Assembly (NCBI RefSeq): GCF_900605005.1
Contig: NZ_LR027558.1
Location: 1,835,334 to 1,899,333, forward strand
Length of the DNA: 64,000 nt
Direction: 5' to 3'
DNA from: Acidipropionibacterium timonense
GTDB lineage: Bacteria > Actinomycetota > Actinomycetes > Propionibacteriales > Propionibacteriaceae
Under the pieces are notes generated by a model. It ran no database searches, was not told the origin of the DNA, and saw only the letters and a list, made by a program, of their open reading frames with translations. A program made the position numbers and the translations under genes. Positions 25,685 through 34,733 of the stretch are shown piece after piece (within the stretch, counting starts at the first letter, position 1; every line of letters starts with the position of its first letter).

Positions 25685-27181
25685 TCAGCCGCAGTGAAGG
25701 AACCTCGTGACGACCTCGGTGAGGGCGGTCGGGTCGGCGTCGAGGCGCGCGGCCAGGCCCTCGTCCGCGAAGGCCTCGAGGGCCGCAGCCTGGGCGTCGA
25801 TGAGCCCGGGCGGGAAGACCCCTCCCTCCTCGAAGGTCGCCCGACCCTCACGCAGCGCCCGCGCCGACTCGACGCACGAGCCGGGCAGCTGGGCCAGGTC
25901 GGTGCGCGCCGAGGCGTCCCCGACGACGTGGAGTTTCTCGGCCAGGTCGAGGGCATCGGGCCTGGTGAGGCCGTCGAGGGCCGCCATCGTCATGGCCGCC
26001 AGGAGCAGGTGCGGATGGGCCGAGCCGTCCCCCGACCGCAGCTCGACGGTCTGTGGATCGGTGCCGCCGGCCGCGGGGTCGTCGACGACGACCGGTTCGG
26101 CGGGGTTGTCGACGTGCATCATCGAGTCGTCGACGCCGTCCCACCCCAGCGGCACCCGCACCAGGGCCGAGCGGTTGCGCTTGCCCCAACAGATCGACGT
26201 CGGCGCCTCCTGGTGCGGCACCAGGCGCAGGTAGGAGGTCGGCACCGTGTTGCCGAAGGCGGTGAGGGCCGGTGCGGCGGCGAGATACCCGGCGATGAGA
26301 CGCCGGGTATCGTCGCTCAGACCGTTATCGGCGACGAGGAGGTTGACGCCGTCGCGCACGAGGCGACTGTGGACGTGCATCCCCGACCCGGCCTGCCCGA
26401 CCAACAACTTGGGCGCGAAGGTCACCAGGGCGCCGTGGCGCTGGGCGACCCGGCGCAGGATCCACTTGCCGAGGACGATCTGGTCGGCCGCCTCGGCCAC
26501 GGGCACCGGCAGGTACTCGATCTCGTGCTGCGACCACACGGTGCCGTCGACTTGGTACGACCCCACCTCCGCGTGGCCGTACTTGACGTGTCCGCCGATC
26601 CGGGCGATGAGGGAGAGCGCCTCTCGGCGGATCTGCGCCCCCTTGGCGAAGGGCTCGGACTCGTGGTACCCCCGCTGGTCCACCGCCGGGTACTGGCCGT
26701 CGTCGGGGGTGGCGACGTAGTACTCGAGTTCACCAAGGGCCTCCAGGTGGGCCCCGGTCCGCTCCCGCAGCAGGGCGTCGGCGCGCCCCAGGACGGTCGT
26801 CGGGGCCGACTCGAGGAGGTTGCCGTCGGCGTCGTGGAAGGCGCACAGGAGGTCGAGGGTGGGCTCGGTGGCGAAGGGATCGAGGAAGGCGGTCGACAGC
26901 CGCGGGACGACGTAGACGTCGGAGGACGTCGCCGAGACGAACCCGAAGAGGCTCGAGCCGTCCACCCGCTCCCCCATGGTGAGGATCCGCTCGAGGTGGC
27001 GTCGGTCGGCCGGGGCGAAGGACAGGGTCTTGAGGCGTCCGTCACCGGCCACGTAGCGCAGGTCGACGAGACGGACCTCGTGGTCGGCCATCCACTCGAC
27101 GATGTCGGAGCGGGTGAACTCGTCGGGGGACTTGCCGATGTCGCGAACCAAGGGGCTGGCCATGAGGGCGTCGGTCATCAT
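25685..27181 (-). CDS. glutamine synthetase-like gamma-glutamyl ligase
   Basis: This 498-aa protein has the glutamine synthetase fold: beta-grasp domain to about residue 110, then catalytic motifs ALGELEYYV (metal-binding Glu), HAEVGSYQVD and QHEIEY, GSGMHVHSRL (His), KRNRSALVRVP and VELRSGDGSAHPHLLLAAM. Relative to housekeeping GlnA the QFEL-type segment is altered and the C-terminal NLYDLP adenylylation tyrosine is absent (DASARTDLAQLPGS instead). It may therefore be a glutamyl-amine ligase like the GlnA2-4 paralogues, or an unregulated GS. GAGGTGA precedes the ATGATG start. Its neighbours, peptidase E and birA, do not explain its role. Confidence 0.78.
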   Translation of the reverse strand: MMTDALMASPLVRDIGKSPDEFTRSDIVEWMADHEVRLVDLRYVAGDGRLKTLSFAPADRRHLERILTMGERVDGSSLFGFVSATSSDVYVVPRLSTAFLDPFATEPTLDLLCAFHDADGNLLESAPTTVLGRADALLRERTGAHLEALGELEYYVATPDDGQYPAVDQRGYHESEPFAKGAQIRREALSLIARIGGHVKYGHAEVGSYQVDGTVWSQHEIEYLPVPVAEAADQIVLGKWILRRVAQRHGALVTFAPKLLVGQAGSGMHVHSRLVRDGVNLLVADNGLSDDTRRLIAGYLAAAPALTAFGNTVPTSYLRLVPHQEAPTSICWGKRNRSALVRVPLGWDGVDDSMMHVDNPAEPVVVDDPAAGGTDPQTVELRSGDGSAHPHLLLAAMTMAALDGLTRPDALDLAEKLHVVGDASARTDLAQLPGSCVESARALREGRATFEEGGVFPPGLIDAQAAALEAFADEGLAARLDADPTALTEVVTRFLHCG

Positions 27182-27296
27182 TCACCTCGTCGTCGGACCC
27201 GTCCACGTCGACGGGTGGTGCCCCCATCGTCGCACGGGGTCGGGCCGAGCGCGGTGCCGGTTGTTCCGCCCTTCGGGAAGGGTGGCCGGCTCGTCC

Positions 27297-28148
27297 TCAG
27301 CGCGGTCGCAGGTGGGTGACGTCGGCCGCCGCGAAGGTCCGCAGGCCCTCGTCGGTCCGCACGACGATGGCGCCGGTGTCGTCGACGTCGACGCCGACCC
27401 CGTCGACGACCGTCCGTCCGTCGATCGACTCCCCGCCGACGGTCTGCGTGTCGAAAGTGAGGCGTACCGGCTGGCCGAGGGTGTCGCACCGGTCCCGGTA
27501 CGCCCCGGCGGCGGTGCCGGTGCTCGCCCACTGCTGCAGGTAGCGGTCGAGGTGGCGCAGCAGGGCGGCGATGAGAGCGTCCTTGTCCTCGGACAGACCG
27601 CACAGGTGCAGGGACGTCGCGGTGGGCACCGGCAGTTCGTCGCGTCCCATCGACACGTTGAGGCCGATGCCCAGGACGGCGTGGGTCCCGGCCGGCCCGG
27701 CGACCCGCTCGCAGAGGATGCCGCAGACCTTGCCGCCGTGGTCCCGGCCGAGGTCGATGAGGACGTCGTTGGGCCACTTGAGGGTGACCCTGGAACGCTC
27801 GGCCCCGGTGGCCTCCTCGATGGCCGCGGCAACCGACAGGCCACAGATGAGGGACAGCCAACCCCACTCCTCGGCCGGGCGGTCGGCCGGGACGAGTGCC
27901 GAGAGGGCCACCGCGGTGCCCGGGACGTCCTGCCAGCGCCGTTCGAACCGCCCTCGGCCGCCGTCCTGATGGTCGGCGATGAGTACCCGCGGCAGAGTGC
28001 CGCCGAGGTGGACGAACTCGGCCATGTCGCTGTTGGTCGAGACCGTCGAGTCGATGCAGGTCACCCCGCCGGACCCCGGTCGGGTGAAGAGAGTGTCGGG
28101 GGCGAGGTCGCTGATGCGTCGGGAATCGGGCGGTGGGGTCGTGGGCAC
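27297..28148 (-). CDS. birA: biotin--[acetyl-CoA-carboxylase] ligase
   Basis: This 283-aa enzyme activates biotin to biotinyl-AMP and attaches it to the BCCP lysine. It has the monofunctional layout without an N-terminal DNA-binding helix-turn-helix. Motifs: STNSDMAEF (biotin-binding entry), DHQDGGRGRFERRW (the GRGR adenylate loop), KWPNDVLID, GKVCGILCE and VLGIGLNVS, plus a C-terminal SH3-like domain. GTG 28148 follows TAGGCT by 6 nt. It is divergent from the carboxylase beta gene, as in mycobacteria (Rv3279c/Rv3280); its target is probably the BCCP domain encoded at 40534. Confidence 0.93.
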   Translation of the reverse strand: MPTTPPPDSRRISDLAPDTLFTRPGSGGVTCIDSTVSTNSDMAEFVHLGGTLPRVLIADHQDGGRGRFERRWQDVPGTAVALSALVPADRPAEEWGWLSLICGLSVAAAIEEATGAERSRVTLKWPNDVLIDLGRDHGGKVCGILCERVAGPAGTHAVLGIGLNVSMGRDELPVPTATSLHLCGLSEDKDALIAALLRHLDRYLQQWASTGTAAGAYRDRCDTLGQPVRLTFDTQTVGGESIDGRTVVDGVGVDVDDTGAIVVRTDEGLRTFAAADVTHLRPR

Positions 28149-28154
28149 CGGCCC

Positions 28155-28160
28155 AGCCTA
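28155..28160 (-). promoter_or_regulatory. -10 element, leaderless start of birA
   Basis: TAGGCT on the minus strand, then GGGCCG, then GTG 28148. Confidence 0.55.
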
Positions 28161-28546
28161 CGGGCTCGGTGCCGAGCCGCCTCACCACCGGACCGAGGAC
28201 GCACCCGCCTGACCCGGCCCGCGGCCACCTGCGCCCCGTGACCCCCTGCGCCCCGTGACCCCCCGTGCTCTGGGGCCACCCCCGACAGCCGACTCCCGAC
28301 GACTCAGGAATGCCCACTCCCCATGACCGCAATGTGGCACGCGAGGATCTTGCGACGCCCGAGGACCCCACCTCGATGGTTCCTGCGCCACATTGCGGTC
28401 ACGGGAACTGGCGCCGCGGTCCCGATGTCCACGCCGGGGACGGGGCTGGACCCCCGACTCCGAGCCCCCATCCCCACCACGGACACCGACATCTGCGTCC
28501 CGGCGCCCAATTGCCATCTCAGCGGCCCAGCACCCCCGGCCGAACG
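28161..28546. other. divergent birA-carboxylase intergenic region, no gene seen
   Basis: About 390 bp between the two predicted -10 elements. It holds copy 4 of the paired inverted-arm element in the middle. No convincing reading frame, tRNA or riboswitch fold was recognised. Confidence 0.5.
28329..28396. repeat. paired inverted-arm element, copy 4 (birA-carboxylase gap)
   Basis: GCAATGTGGC at 28329-28338 and GCCACATTGC at 28387-28396, 48-bp spacer. The arms extend outward as TGACC/GGTCA, making a perfect 15-bp inverted pair. It lies 164 bp before the carboxylase beta ATG and 180 bp before the birA start. Confidence 0.92.
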
Positions 28547-28552
28547 GATAGT
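28547..28552 (+). promoter_or_regulatory. -10 element, leaderless start of the carboxylase beta gene
   Basis: GATAGT, then 8 nt, then ATG 28561; TAGTCT two bases further is an alternative. No Shine-Dalgarno. Confidence 0.5.
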
Positions 28553-28560
28553 CTCGGCTC

Positions 28561-30135
28561 ATGGAGATCGACATCCACACGACGGCCGGCAAGATCGCCG
28601 ACCTGGGACGACGTATCGACGAGGCGGTCAATGCGGCTCCCGCCGCCGCGGTGGAGAAGCACCGCGCCAAGGGCAAGATGACGGCCCGGGAGAGGGTGCT
28701 GCGACTCCTCGACGAGGGCACCTTCGCCGAGCTGGACGAGTTCGCCCGGCACAGGTCGACGAACTTCGGCATGGATCACAACCGCCCGTACACCGACGGC
28801 GTCGTCACCGGCGTGGGCGCCATCCACGGCCGCCCGGTGTGTGTCTTCAGCCAGGATGCGACGATCTTCGGCGGTTCCCTGGGCGAGGTCTACGGCGAGA
28901 AGATCTGCAAGGTCATCGACTTCGCCGTCAAGACCGGTTGCCCGCTCATCGGCATCAACGACGGCGGCGGCGCACGTATCCAGGAGGGCGTGGCCTCCCT
29001 GGCCATGTACGGCGAGATCTTCCGCCGCAACACCCGGGCCTCCGGCGTCATCCCGCAGATCTCCGTCATCATGGGCGCGGCAGCCGGCGGCCACGTGTAC
29101 TCCCCCGCCCTCACCGACTTCATCGTCATGGTCGACCAGACCTCGCAGATGTTCATCACCGGGCCGGCCGTCGTCAAGTCGGTCACCGGCGAGGACGTGT
29201 CCCTCGAGGAACTCGGTGGGGCCCGCACCCACTCCCAGGTCTCCGGCAACTCGCACTACCTGGCGGCCAACGAGGAGGACGCCCTCGAGTACGTCCGCGA
29301 CCTGCTGAGCTACCTGCCGCAGAACAACCTCGAGGACCCGCCGGTCTACGACGAGGAGGACGCCGACCTCACCATCACCGACCGCGACCGCGAGCTCGAC
29401 GTCCTCATCCCCGACGAGTCGAACCAGCCCTACGACATGCACGAGGTCATCACCACCGTGCTCGACGAGGACACCTTCCTCGAGGTCCACGAGCTCTTCG
29501 CCCCGAACATCCTCTGCGGCTTCGGACGCATCGAGGGTCGGGCGATCGGCATCGTCGCCAACCAGCCGCTCGTCAATGCCGGCACCCTCGACATCGACGC
29601 CGCCGAGAAGGCGTCCCGGTTCGTGCGCACCTGCGACTGCTTCAACATCCCGGTGCTCACCTTCGTCGACACCCCCGGGTTCCTGCCCGGGGTCCAGCAG
29701 GAGCATCGGGGCATCATCCGGCGCGGGGCCAAACTCATCTACGCCTACGCCGAGGCCACCGTGCCGGTGCTCACCGTCGTCACCCGCAAGGCCTACGGCG
29801 GCGCGTACATCGTCATGGGATCCAAGCACCTGGGCGCCGACATCAACCTGGCCTGGCCGACCGCCCAGATCGCCGTCATGGGCGCCGACGGGGCGGTGAG
29901 CATCCTCCACCGCAAGGACCTGGCCCGCGCCGAGGACCCCACCGCCCTGCGCGCCAAGCTCGTCGACGAGTACGAGACGACCCTGTCGAACCCGTACCAG
30001 GCCGCCGAGCGCGGCTGGGTCGACCTCGTCATCCACCCGCACGAGACCCGCGAGTCGGTCATCCGGACGCTGCGGCTGCTGCGCTCCAAGCGCGAGGTGC
30101 TGCCGCCCAAGAAGCACGGGAACATCCCGCTGTGA
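28561..30135 (+). CDS. pccB: acyl-CoA (propionyl/acetyl-CoA) carboxylase beta subunit
   Basis: This 524-aa carboxyltransferase subunit moves carboxyl from biotin to acetyl- or propionyl-CoA, giving malonyl- or methylmalonyl-CoA. Two crotonase-like halves are seen: the N-terminal part with [37 protein letters not shown] (first oxyanion loop) and [14 protein letters not shown]; the C-terminal part with [40 protein letters not shown] and [13 protein letters not shown]. Length is typical (about 520). It overlaps the epsilon gene by 4 bp. It matches Rv3280 (AccD5). The alpha subunit is encoded 12 kb away at 40534. Acyl preference cannot be decided here. Confidence 0.94.
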   Translation: MEIDIHTTAGKIADLGRRIDEAVNAAPAAAVEKHRAKGKMTARERVLRLLDEGTFAELDEFARHRSTNFGMDHNRPYTDGVVTGVGAIHGRPVCVFSQDATIFGGSLGEVYGEKICKVIDFAVKTGCPLIGINDGGGARIQEGVASLAMYGEIFRRNTRASGVIPQISVIMGAAAGGHVYSPALTDFIVMVDQTSQMFITGPAVVKSVTGEDVSLEELGGARTHSQVSGNSHYLAANEEDALEYVRDLLSYLPQNNLEDPPVYDEEDADLTITDRDRELDVLIPDESNQPYDMHEVITTVLDEDTFLEVHELFAPNILCGFGRIEGRAIGIVANQPLVNAGTLDIDAAEKASRFVRTCDCFNIPVLTFVDTPGFLPGVQQEHRGIIRRGAKLIYAYAEATVPVLTVVTRKAYGGAYIVMGSKHLGADINLAWPTAQIAVMGADGAVSILHRKDLARAEDPTALRAKLVDEYETTLSNPYQAAERGWVDLVIHPHETRESVIRTLRLLRSKREVLPPKKHGNIPL

Positions 30136-30386
30136 CCGCCATGGACACGCAGCCGACGGAAGCCGGGGTGGACGCCGCCCCGGCCGTCCAGATCGTCAAG
30201 GGCCACCTGTCCGACGAGGAGCTCGGGGCGCTCGTCGCCGTGCTGGCCGCCGTCACCCAGCCTGTCGGGGCTCCGCACGCCCCCGACAGCGTCATCGCCT
30301 TCGGGTGGAAGTCCTACTGGCGTCCCATCCGCGAGATCTTCATGCCGGGCCAGGCCGCCTGGCGTGGGTCGCTGAGACGGTACTGA
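30132..30386 (+). CDS. accE: acyl-CoA carboxylase epsilon subunit
   Basis: This small protein of about 84 aa bridges alpha and beta subunits in actinobacterial carboxylases. The conserved core is [22 protein letters not shown] near residues 20-40 and a tryptophan-rich end ([27 protein letters not shown]). The GTG at 30132 overlaps the beta-gene stop (GTGA) and is preferred for coupling; an ATG at 30141 is the alternative. It lies between the beta gene and maf exactly as in Rv3280-Rv3282. Confidence 0.88.
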   Translation: MTAMDTQPTEAGVDAAPAVQIVKGHLSDEELGALVAVLAAVTQPVGAPHAPDSVIAFGWKSYWRPIREIFMPGQAAWRGSLRRY

Positions 30387-30391
30387 GGGCC

Positions 30392-31003
30392 ATGGCGCAT
30401 CGCTTCGTCCTGGCCTCGAAGTCACCGGCCCGGTTGGCGCAGTTGCGGGCGGCCGGGATCGACCCGCAGGTCATCGCCTCGGACGTCGACGAGACGCCGC
30501 TGCCCGACGAACCGGCCGCCGACCTCACGGCACGGCTGGCACGGCTCAAGGCCGAGGCGGTGCTGGAGCGGATCTGCCTCGACCGACCGACTGTCCTCGT
30601 CGCCTGCGACTCGGTGCTCGACCTCGACGGCCGGGTGCTCGGCAAACCGTTGACGCCGGAGCGCGCGATCCGCTGGTGGTACCGGATGCGCGGTCGCAGC
30701 GGGGTCCTCGTCACCGGGCACCACATCGTCGTCCACGACGAGCGCGGCACCCGCAGTTCGACTCGGGTGGGCACGACGATCCTCACCTTCGCCGATCTCA
30801 CCGACGCCGAGATCGCCGCCTACGCGGCCACCGGGGAGCCCGAGAAGGTGGCCGGGGCGTTCACCCTGGACGGTCTCGGGGCCCCGTTCATCACGCGTAT
30901 CGTGGGCGACCCGCACAATGTCACCGGGATCTCGCTGCCGCTGGTGCGTCAGACCCTGCTCGACCTCGACGTGCCCTGGCAGGACCTCTGGACGCGGGCC
31001 TGA
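30392..31003 (+). CDS. maf: Maf-family nucleotide pyrophosphatase
   Basis: This 203-aa enzyme hydrolyses non-standard or modified nucleoside triphosphates to monophosphates. Motifs: VLASKSPARLAQLRAAGI (phosphate-binding SxR loop), SDVDETPLP, ACDSVLDLDGRVLGKP (catalytic Asp), and GEPEKVAGAFTLDGLGAPFI. ATG 30392 has GAGGG just upstream and lies 5 bp after the epsilon stop. It ends 3 bp before the end of the convergent lipoprotein gene. The position after accE is conserved (Rv3282). Confidence 0.92.
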   Translation: MAHRFVLASKSPARLAQLRAAGIDPQVIASDVDETPLPDEPAADLTARLARLKAEAVLERICLDRPTVLVACDSVLDLDGRVLGKPLTPERAIRWWYRMRGRSGVLVTGHHIVVHDERGTRSSTRVGTTILTFADLTDAEIAAYAATGEPEKVAGAFTLDGLGAPFITRIVGDPHNVTGISLPLVRQTLLDLDVPWQDLWTRA

Positions 31004-31006
31004 TGC

Positions 31007-31465
31007 TCAGCCGACCGGCCCTGTCCGCAGGGTGAGGGCAGCCGTCTCCACCGAGGCCGTGTACGCACCGGTCCACCCGTGCCCCGAGAAGACCAGCGAG
31101 GAGTTGGCGTCAGCGGTCACGGTGAACCCCGCCGCGGCCAGATGGGTGCGCAGGAACCGGTAGGTCGCCTCACCCTGGGCGGGGTCGATGACGACGGTGA
31201 CGTTGTTGGGGTTGTCGACGCTGTAGGTGATGTCGAGCCCGGCGGGCAGCGGGAAGTCGGCCGGGCCGTGCTCGAATCCCCGCGACGACAAGGTGGCGTG
31301 GGTCGTGTCGTGGCTCGTGGTCGCGACGGTCGCCGGGACGGACGGGCTCGGCGTCGTCATGGCGGACGGTGCCGACCCGGAACAGCCGGTGAGGGCCAGG
31401 CCCCCGGCCACCACCATGACGACGAGGCCGTGAAGGCCCGGACGAGGGCGGCGTCGATCGGTCAC
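31007..31465 (-). CDS. hypothetical lipoprotein
   Basis: This 152-aa protein has a basic N terminus, a hydrophobic stretch and the lipobox LALTGC, so it should be lipidated at the cysteine (residue 28) and anchored outside the membrane. A Ser/Thr/Pro linker precedes a domain of about 100 aa with DITYSVDNPNNVTVVIDPAQGEATYRFLRTHL and GFTVTADANSSLVFSG. This alternation of strands and one helix looks like a small alpha/beta substrate- or surface-exposed domain. I do not recognise the family. TAGGCT lies 6 nt before GTG 31465, so the mRNA is predicted leaderless. Confidence 0.78.
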   Translation of the reverse strand: MTDRRRPRPGLHGLVVMVVAGGLALTGCSGSAPSAMTTPSPSVPATVATTSHDTTHATLSSRGFEHGPADFPLPAGLDITYSVDNPNNVTVVIDPAQGEATYRFLRTHLAAAGFTVTADANSSLVFSGHGWTGAYTASVETAALTLRTGPVG

Positions 31466-31471
31466 GGGGCG

Positions 31472-31477
31472 AGCCTA
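31472..31477 (-). promoter_or_regulatory. -10 element, leaderless start of the lipoprotein gene
   Basis: TAGGCT on the minus strand, then CGCCCC, then GTG 31465. It lies 30 bp after the arcA stop on the same strand. Confidence 0.5.
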
Positions 31478-31506
31478 CCGGCCCGGGACCAACCTCCCTG
31501 ACCGGC

Positions 31507-32724
31507 TCAGCCCTCCAGCGGCTCGCGGAGGATCGGGCACGACATGCACCGCGGACCACCACGCCCCGACCCCAGTTCGGCGCCGGAGATCGTCAGCACC
31601 TCGACCCCGGCCTCCTCGAGGCGCCGGTTCGTCTCCGTGTTGCGGTTGTAGGCGACGACGACCCGCGGCGCCACCGCCAGGGTGTTGTTGCCGTCGTCCC
31701 ACTGCTCCCGCTCGGCGGTGACCGGGTCGAGCCCGGTGTCGATGACCTTCATGCGGTCGATGCCCATGGCCGCTGCCGCCGCGGCGAGGAAGGGTTGCGG
31801 GGCCCCGACGCGGATGTCGTCCCCCTCGGCGGTGACCGGCAGCGCCCGGAGGGAGTCGGCGATCTGCGGGTACATGACGACCGAGTCGACGTCGACCATG
31901 GTGCACACGGTGTCGAGGTGCATCGTCGCGCGGCGCTGGTGGATCGGCACGACGAGCACGGTGTGGGCGACGCCGAGCCCCAGCGCGGTGCGGGCGATCC
32001 GCTCGGCGCCGGCCGGCGAGGTGCGCTCGCCCACGCCGACGGCCATGACCCCGGCGGCCAGGTGCATGACGTCGCCGCCCTCGAGCTTCTCCTGACGCCA
32101 GCTGTGACACTGCTCGAACCCGGCGAACCGGGGATGGAAGGTGTAGATGAGCTCGGTGAGCTGGGTCTCGCGGCGTCGGGCCGGCATGGTGAGCGAGGTG
32201 ACGGCCGGGTGGTCCCCGATCCACACGCTCGAGTCGCGGGTGAACAGGAGGTTGGGCAGCGGGTCGATGACGAACTCCTCGGGGGCCAGCAGGGCGGTGA
32301 CGAGCGAGTTCGGTGCCGCCGGTTCGAGCCCGGCCAGCTCGGTGGCCGAGAGCCCGGCGACGAGGGCCTCGGCCAGGGCATCACTCGACAGCTCCGACAT
32401 CCTCGCCTGGAGGTAGGCCTTGAGGGAGTCGCCGTAGCGCAGGTCGCACAGGGTGTCGTCGAGGGCCTGCCGGCGCGCCTCGGGCAGCTCGAGGGTCTCG
32501 ACGAGCAGGTCGCGCAGGAGGAGCACCTCGACCCCGCGTTCGGTGAGCAGCTCGGCGAAGTGGTCGTGGTCGCGCTGGGCCTGGTCGACCCAGGGCAGAC
32601 CGTCGAAGAGGAGGGCGTCGGAATTGCGCGGGGTGAGACGCCGCAGCTCGTCACCCGGGCGGTGCAGCATGACCGTGCGCAGCCGGCCCACCTCGGAACG
32701 AACCTCACCTGAACTCTGTGTCAT
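31507..32724 (-). CDS. arcA: arginine deiminase
   Basis: This 405-aa enzyme converts arginine to citrulline and ammonia, the first step of the ADI pathway, which gives ATP and acid resistance. Motifs: [24 protein letters not shown] (Glu/Asp region of the catalytic site), [10 protein letters not shown] (His), and the C-terminal [12 protein letters not shown] with the nucleophilic cysteine. Length is typical (about 405-410). CAGGAG lies 7 nt before the ATG. The partner genes arcB, arcC and arcD are not in the window, so it is either a lone gene or the pathway is split. The A/T-richer upstream region (ttttcgatcacgatacg) probably holds its promoter. Confidence 0.94.
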   Translation of the reverse strand: MTQSSGEVRSEVGRLRTVMLHRPGDELRRLTPRNSDALLFDGLPWVDQAQRDHDHFAELLTERGVEVLLLRDLLVETLELPEARRQALDDTLCDLRYGDSLKAYLQARMSELSSDALAEALVAGLSATELAGLEPAAPNSLVTALLAPEEFVIDPLPNLLFTRDSSVWIGDHPAVTSLTMPARRRETQLTELIYTFHPRFAGFEQCHSWRQEKLEGGDVMHLAAGVMAVGVGERTSPAGAERIARTALGLGVAHTVLVVPIHQRRATMHLDTVCTMVDVDSVVMYPQIADSLRALPVTAEGDDIRVGAPQPFLAAAAAAMGIDRMKVIDTGLDPVTAEREQWDDGNNTLAVAPRVVVAYNRNTETNRRLEEAGVEVLTISGAELGSGRGGPRCMSCPILREPLEG

Positions 32725-32891
32725 GACCGTGCTCCTGGATCGCGGAGTTTTCGATCACGATACGGCCGGGGACGGACGATTCTCCGCCAAAGGGGGCACG
32801 ACGTCACAGAACTTCGCGGTCCTGCCGTCTGGGGGAAGGACCGGACGGGGACCGGGTGTCGGGGCACGCCGGAACTGTCCTCGCCCGCCCG

Positions 32892-32897
32892 TATCGT
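32892..32897 (+). promoter_or_regulatory. -10 element, leaderless start of the SDR gene
   Basis: TATCGT, then TCCTGCC, then ATG 32905. Confidence 0.5.
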
Positions 32898-32904
32898 TCC
32901 TGCC

Positions 32905-33615
32905 ATGACCGACACGACACCTGCCCGCCCCTCCGTCCTCGTCACCGGCGCCTCCCGCGGCATCGGCCGGGCCATCGCCCTGGAGCTCGGCCGCGACCAC
33001 CACGTCATCGTCGGCGGCACGACACGCCGGGGGGTCGACGCCGTCGTCGCGCAGCTGCCCGACGCCGAACCCTTCGTCGCCGATCTGTCCGACGCCGAGG
33101 AGACCGCGGCCGCCGCCGACGGGATCACCCGACTCGACGCCCTCGTCCACAGCGCCGGGGTCGGCAACCGGTCCCCCGGCGAGGTCGCTCTGGCCCCACG
33201 CGAGGAGTGGCGCCGGGTGCTCGAGCTCAACGTCGTCGCGGTGGCCGACCTCACCCGGCTGCTCCTGCCCCTGCTGCGCGAGGCCCACGGCGACGTCGTC
33301 ATGATCAATTCGGGCTCGGGCTTCAATCGTCCCGGCCCGGGCGGGGGCATCTACGCCGCCTCGAAGTACGCCCTGCGTGCCCTCACCCATGCCCTGCGCG
33401 AGGAGGAGCGCGGGGTGGTCCGGGTGACGTCGATCCACCCGGGGCGGGTCGACACCGACATGCAGGTCGACCTCCAGGCCCGGATGGGTCGGCCCTACGT
33501 CGCCGAGGAGCACCTGCGTCCCGAGTCGGTGGCGGCGACCGTCCGGCTGGCTCTGGAGGCCAGCCGGGAGGCCATGATCGAGGAGCTGTCGATCCGGCCG
33601 GTGTTCAAGGCATGA
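32905..33615 (+). CDS. short-chain dehydrogenase/reductase
   Basis: This 236-aa protein has the classical SDR layout: NAD(P)-binding VLVTGASRGIGRAIALEL at 12-29, ALVHSAGVGNRSPGE (the NAG-type motif), MINSGSGFNRPG (catalytic Ser) and YAASKYAL (catalytic Tyr/Lys), then VTSIHPGRVDTDM. Substrate is unknown; similar actinobacterial proteins are annotated SDR family oxidoreductase. The stop overlaps the AlkZ-like start (ATGA), so the two are co-translated. It is divergent from arcA. Confidence 0.88.
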   Translation: MTDTTPARPSVLVTGASRGIGRAIALELGRDHHVIVGGTTRRGVDAVVAQLPDAEPFVADLSDAEETAAAADGITRLDALVHSAGVGNRSPGEVALAPREEWRRVLELNVVAVADLTRLLLPLLREAHGDVVMINSGSGFNRPGPGGGIYAASKYALRALTHALREEERGVVRVTSIHPGRVDTDMQVDLQARMGRPYVAEEHLRPESVAATVRLALEASREAMIEELSIRPVFKA

Positions 33616-34721
33616 GTGGAGGCACGCGGGTCGGGGTCCACGATCTCTCCGACCCGACGACGGTGTCCCTGCTGCGGATGGTCGGGCTGGGGCTGGGCAC
33701 GGGGGCCACGAGCCCGGCCGGGGAGGTGGCCGCAACCCTGCCCGAGGAGGTCTCGCGGATCGGGGCGCTGCAGTCCCAGGACTGGCGCGGAGCCCTGCAC
33801 ACCCTGGCCCTGCGCACGGCCGCCCGCTCGATCGGCGAGGCGACCGCCGCCTTCGACACCGACCTCGTGCGCACCTGGCCGATGCGGGGCACGCTGCACA
33901 CGGTCGCCCGCTCCGACCTGCCCTGGCTGCTGGCCCTCACCTCGCCCCGGATGTTCGCCCAGGCGGCCCGACGACGCGCACAGCTGGGGATCGACGACAC
34001 CCTCCTCGACCGCGCCAGAGGTCTTGCCCGCGAGGCCCTGGCCGAGCGGCCCCGTGGGCGCGACGAACTCGTCGGCCTGTGGGCCGCCGACGGGGTCATC
34101 GACGGCGTCCCGCAACGGGGGTACCACCTCGTCATGACCCTGTGTCACGACGGACTCATGGCCCTGGGGCCGGTCGTCGACGGCGCGCAGCTCCTCGTGC
34201 CCCTCGACCTGCCCCTGCCACTCGACCGAGCCCTGCCACCCGACCCTGCGACGACGTTCTGTCTGCGGTACTTCACCAGCCACGGACCGGCCACGATGGA
34301 CGACCTCGTGCGCTGGTGCGGGCTCACGAAGTCGGTGCTCGGCCCGGCGGCCCGGCGTCTGCGGGAGGACGGCGTCCTGGCGACGACGACGGTCGCGGGT
34401 CGTGACCTGTGGCACGGGGCCGACCTCGCCCAGGTGAGCCAGGAGGCGCTCGACGCCTGCCGGACCATGGTCCTGGCCAGTGGTTTCGAGGAACTCGTCC
34501 TGGGCTACCGGGACCGCACCTGCACCGTCCCCCCGTCCGACGAGGCACGCATCTGCCCGGGGAACAACGGGATGTTCAAGCACACCGTCATCGAGAACGG
34601 CCGGGTCATCGGCACCTGGACCAGGCCGGGCGGACGTGACCCGGTGCCCGACTGGTTCGTCCGGCCGAGCCGGGCCCTGACGCGACGCTTCGACGCCGCC
34701 TGCGCCCGGATGCCCGTCTGA
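33612..34721 (+). CDS. winged-helix DNA-binding protein, AlkZ/YcaQ-like (HTH_42)
   Basis: This 369-aa protein belongs to the HTH_42 superfamily, which includes AlkZ/YcaQ DNA glycosylases that unhook crosslinks. The N-terminal GALQSQDWRGALHTLALR contains the family QxQ motif (the catalytic motif in glycosylase members), followed by TWPMRGTLHTVARSDLPWLLALTSPR, winged-helix modules, RYFTSHGPATMDDLVRWCGLT and the C-terminal FEELVLGYRDRT...NNGMFKHTVIENGRVIGTW. Whether it is an active glycosylase is not known; many members are uncharacterised. ATG 33612 overlaps the SDR stop. It is followed by 14-bp tandem repeats. Confidence 0.82.
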   Translation: MSGGTRVGVHDLSDPTTVSLLRMVGLGLGTGATSPAGEVAATLPEEVSRIGALQSQDWRGALHTLALRTAARSIGEATAAFDTDLVRTWPMRGTLHTVARSDLPWLLALTSPRMFAQAARRRAQLGIDDTLLDRARGLAREALAERPRGRDELVGLWAADGVIDGVPQRGYHLVMTLCHDGLMALGPVVDGAQLLVPLDLPLPLDRALPPDPATTFCLRYFTSHGPATMDDLVRWCGLTKSVLGPAARRLREDGVLATTTVAGRDLWHGADLAQVSQEALDACRTMVLASGFEELVLGYRDRTCTVPPSDEARICPGNNGMFKHTVIENGRVIGTWTRPGGRDPVPDWFVRPSRALTRRFDAACARMPV

Positions 34722-34733
34722 GCGGCGCCCCAC

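Noticed and set aside
28161-28546. Possible small gene or riboswitch between birA and carboxylase beta
   Set aside because: Frames there lack start signals and family resemblance; no known riboswitch core was recognised.
28323-30131. Long open frame over the carboxylase beta gene, leading into the epsilon subunit
   Set aside because: Only the last part (from 30132) encodes a recognisable protein; the rest is low-complexity shadow of the beta subunit.
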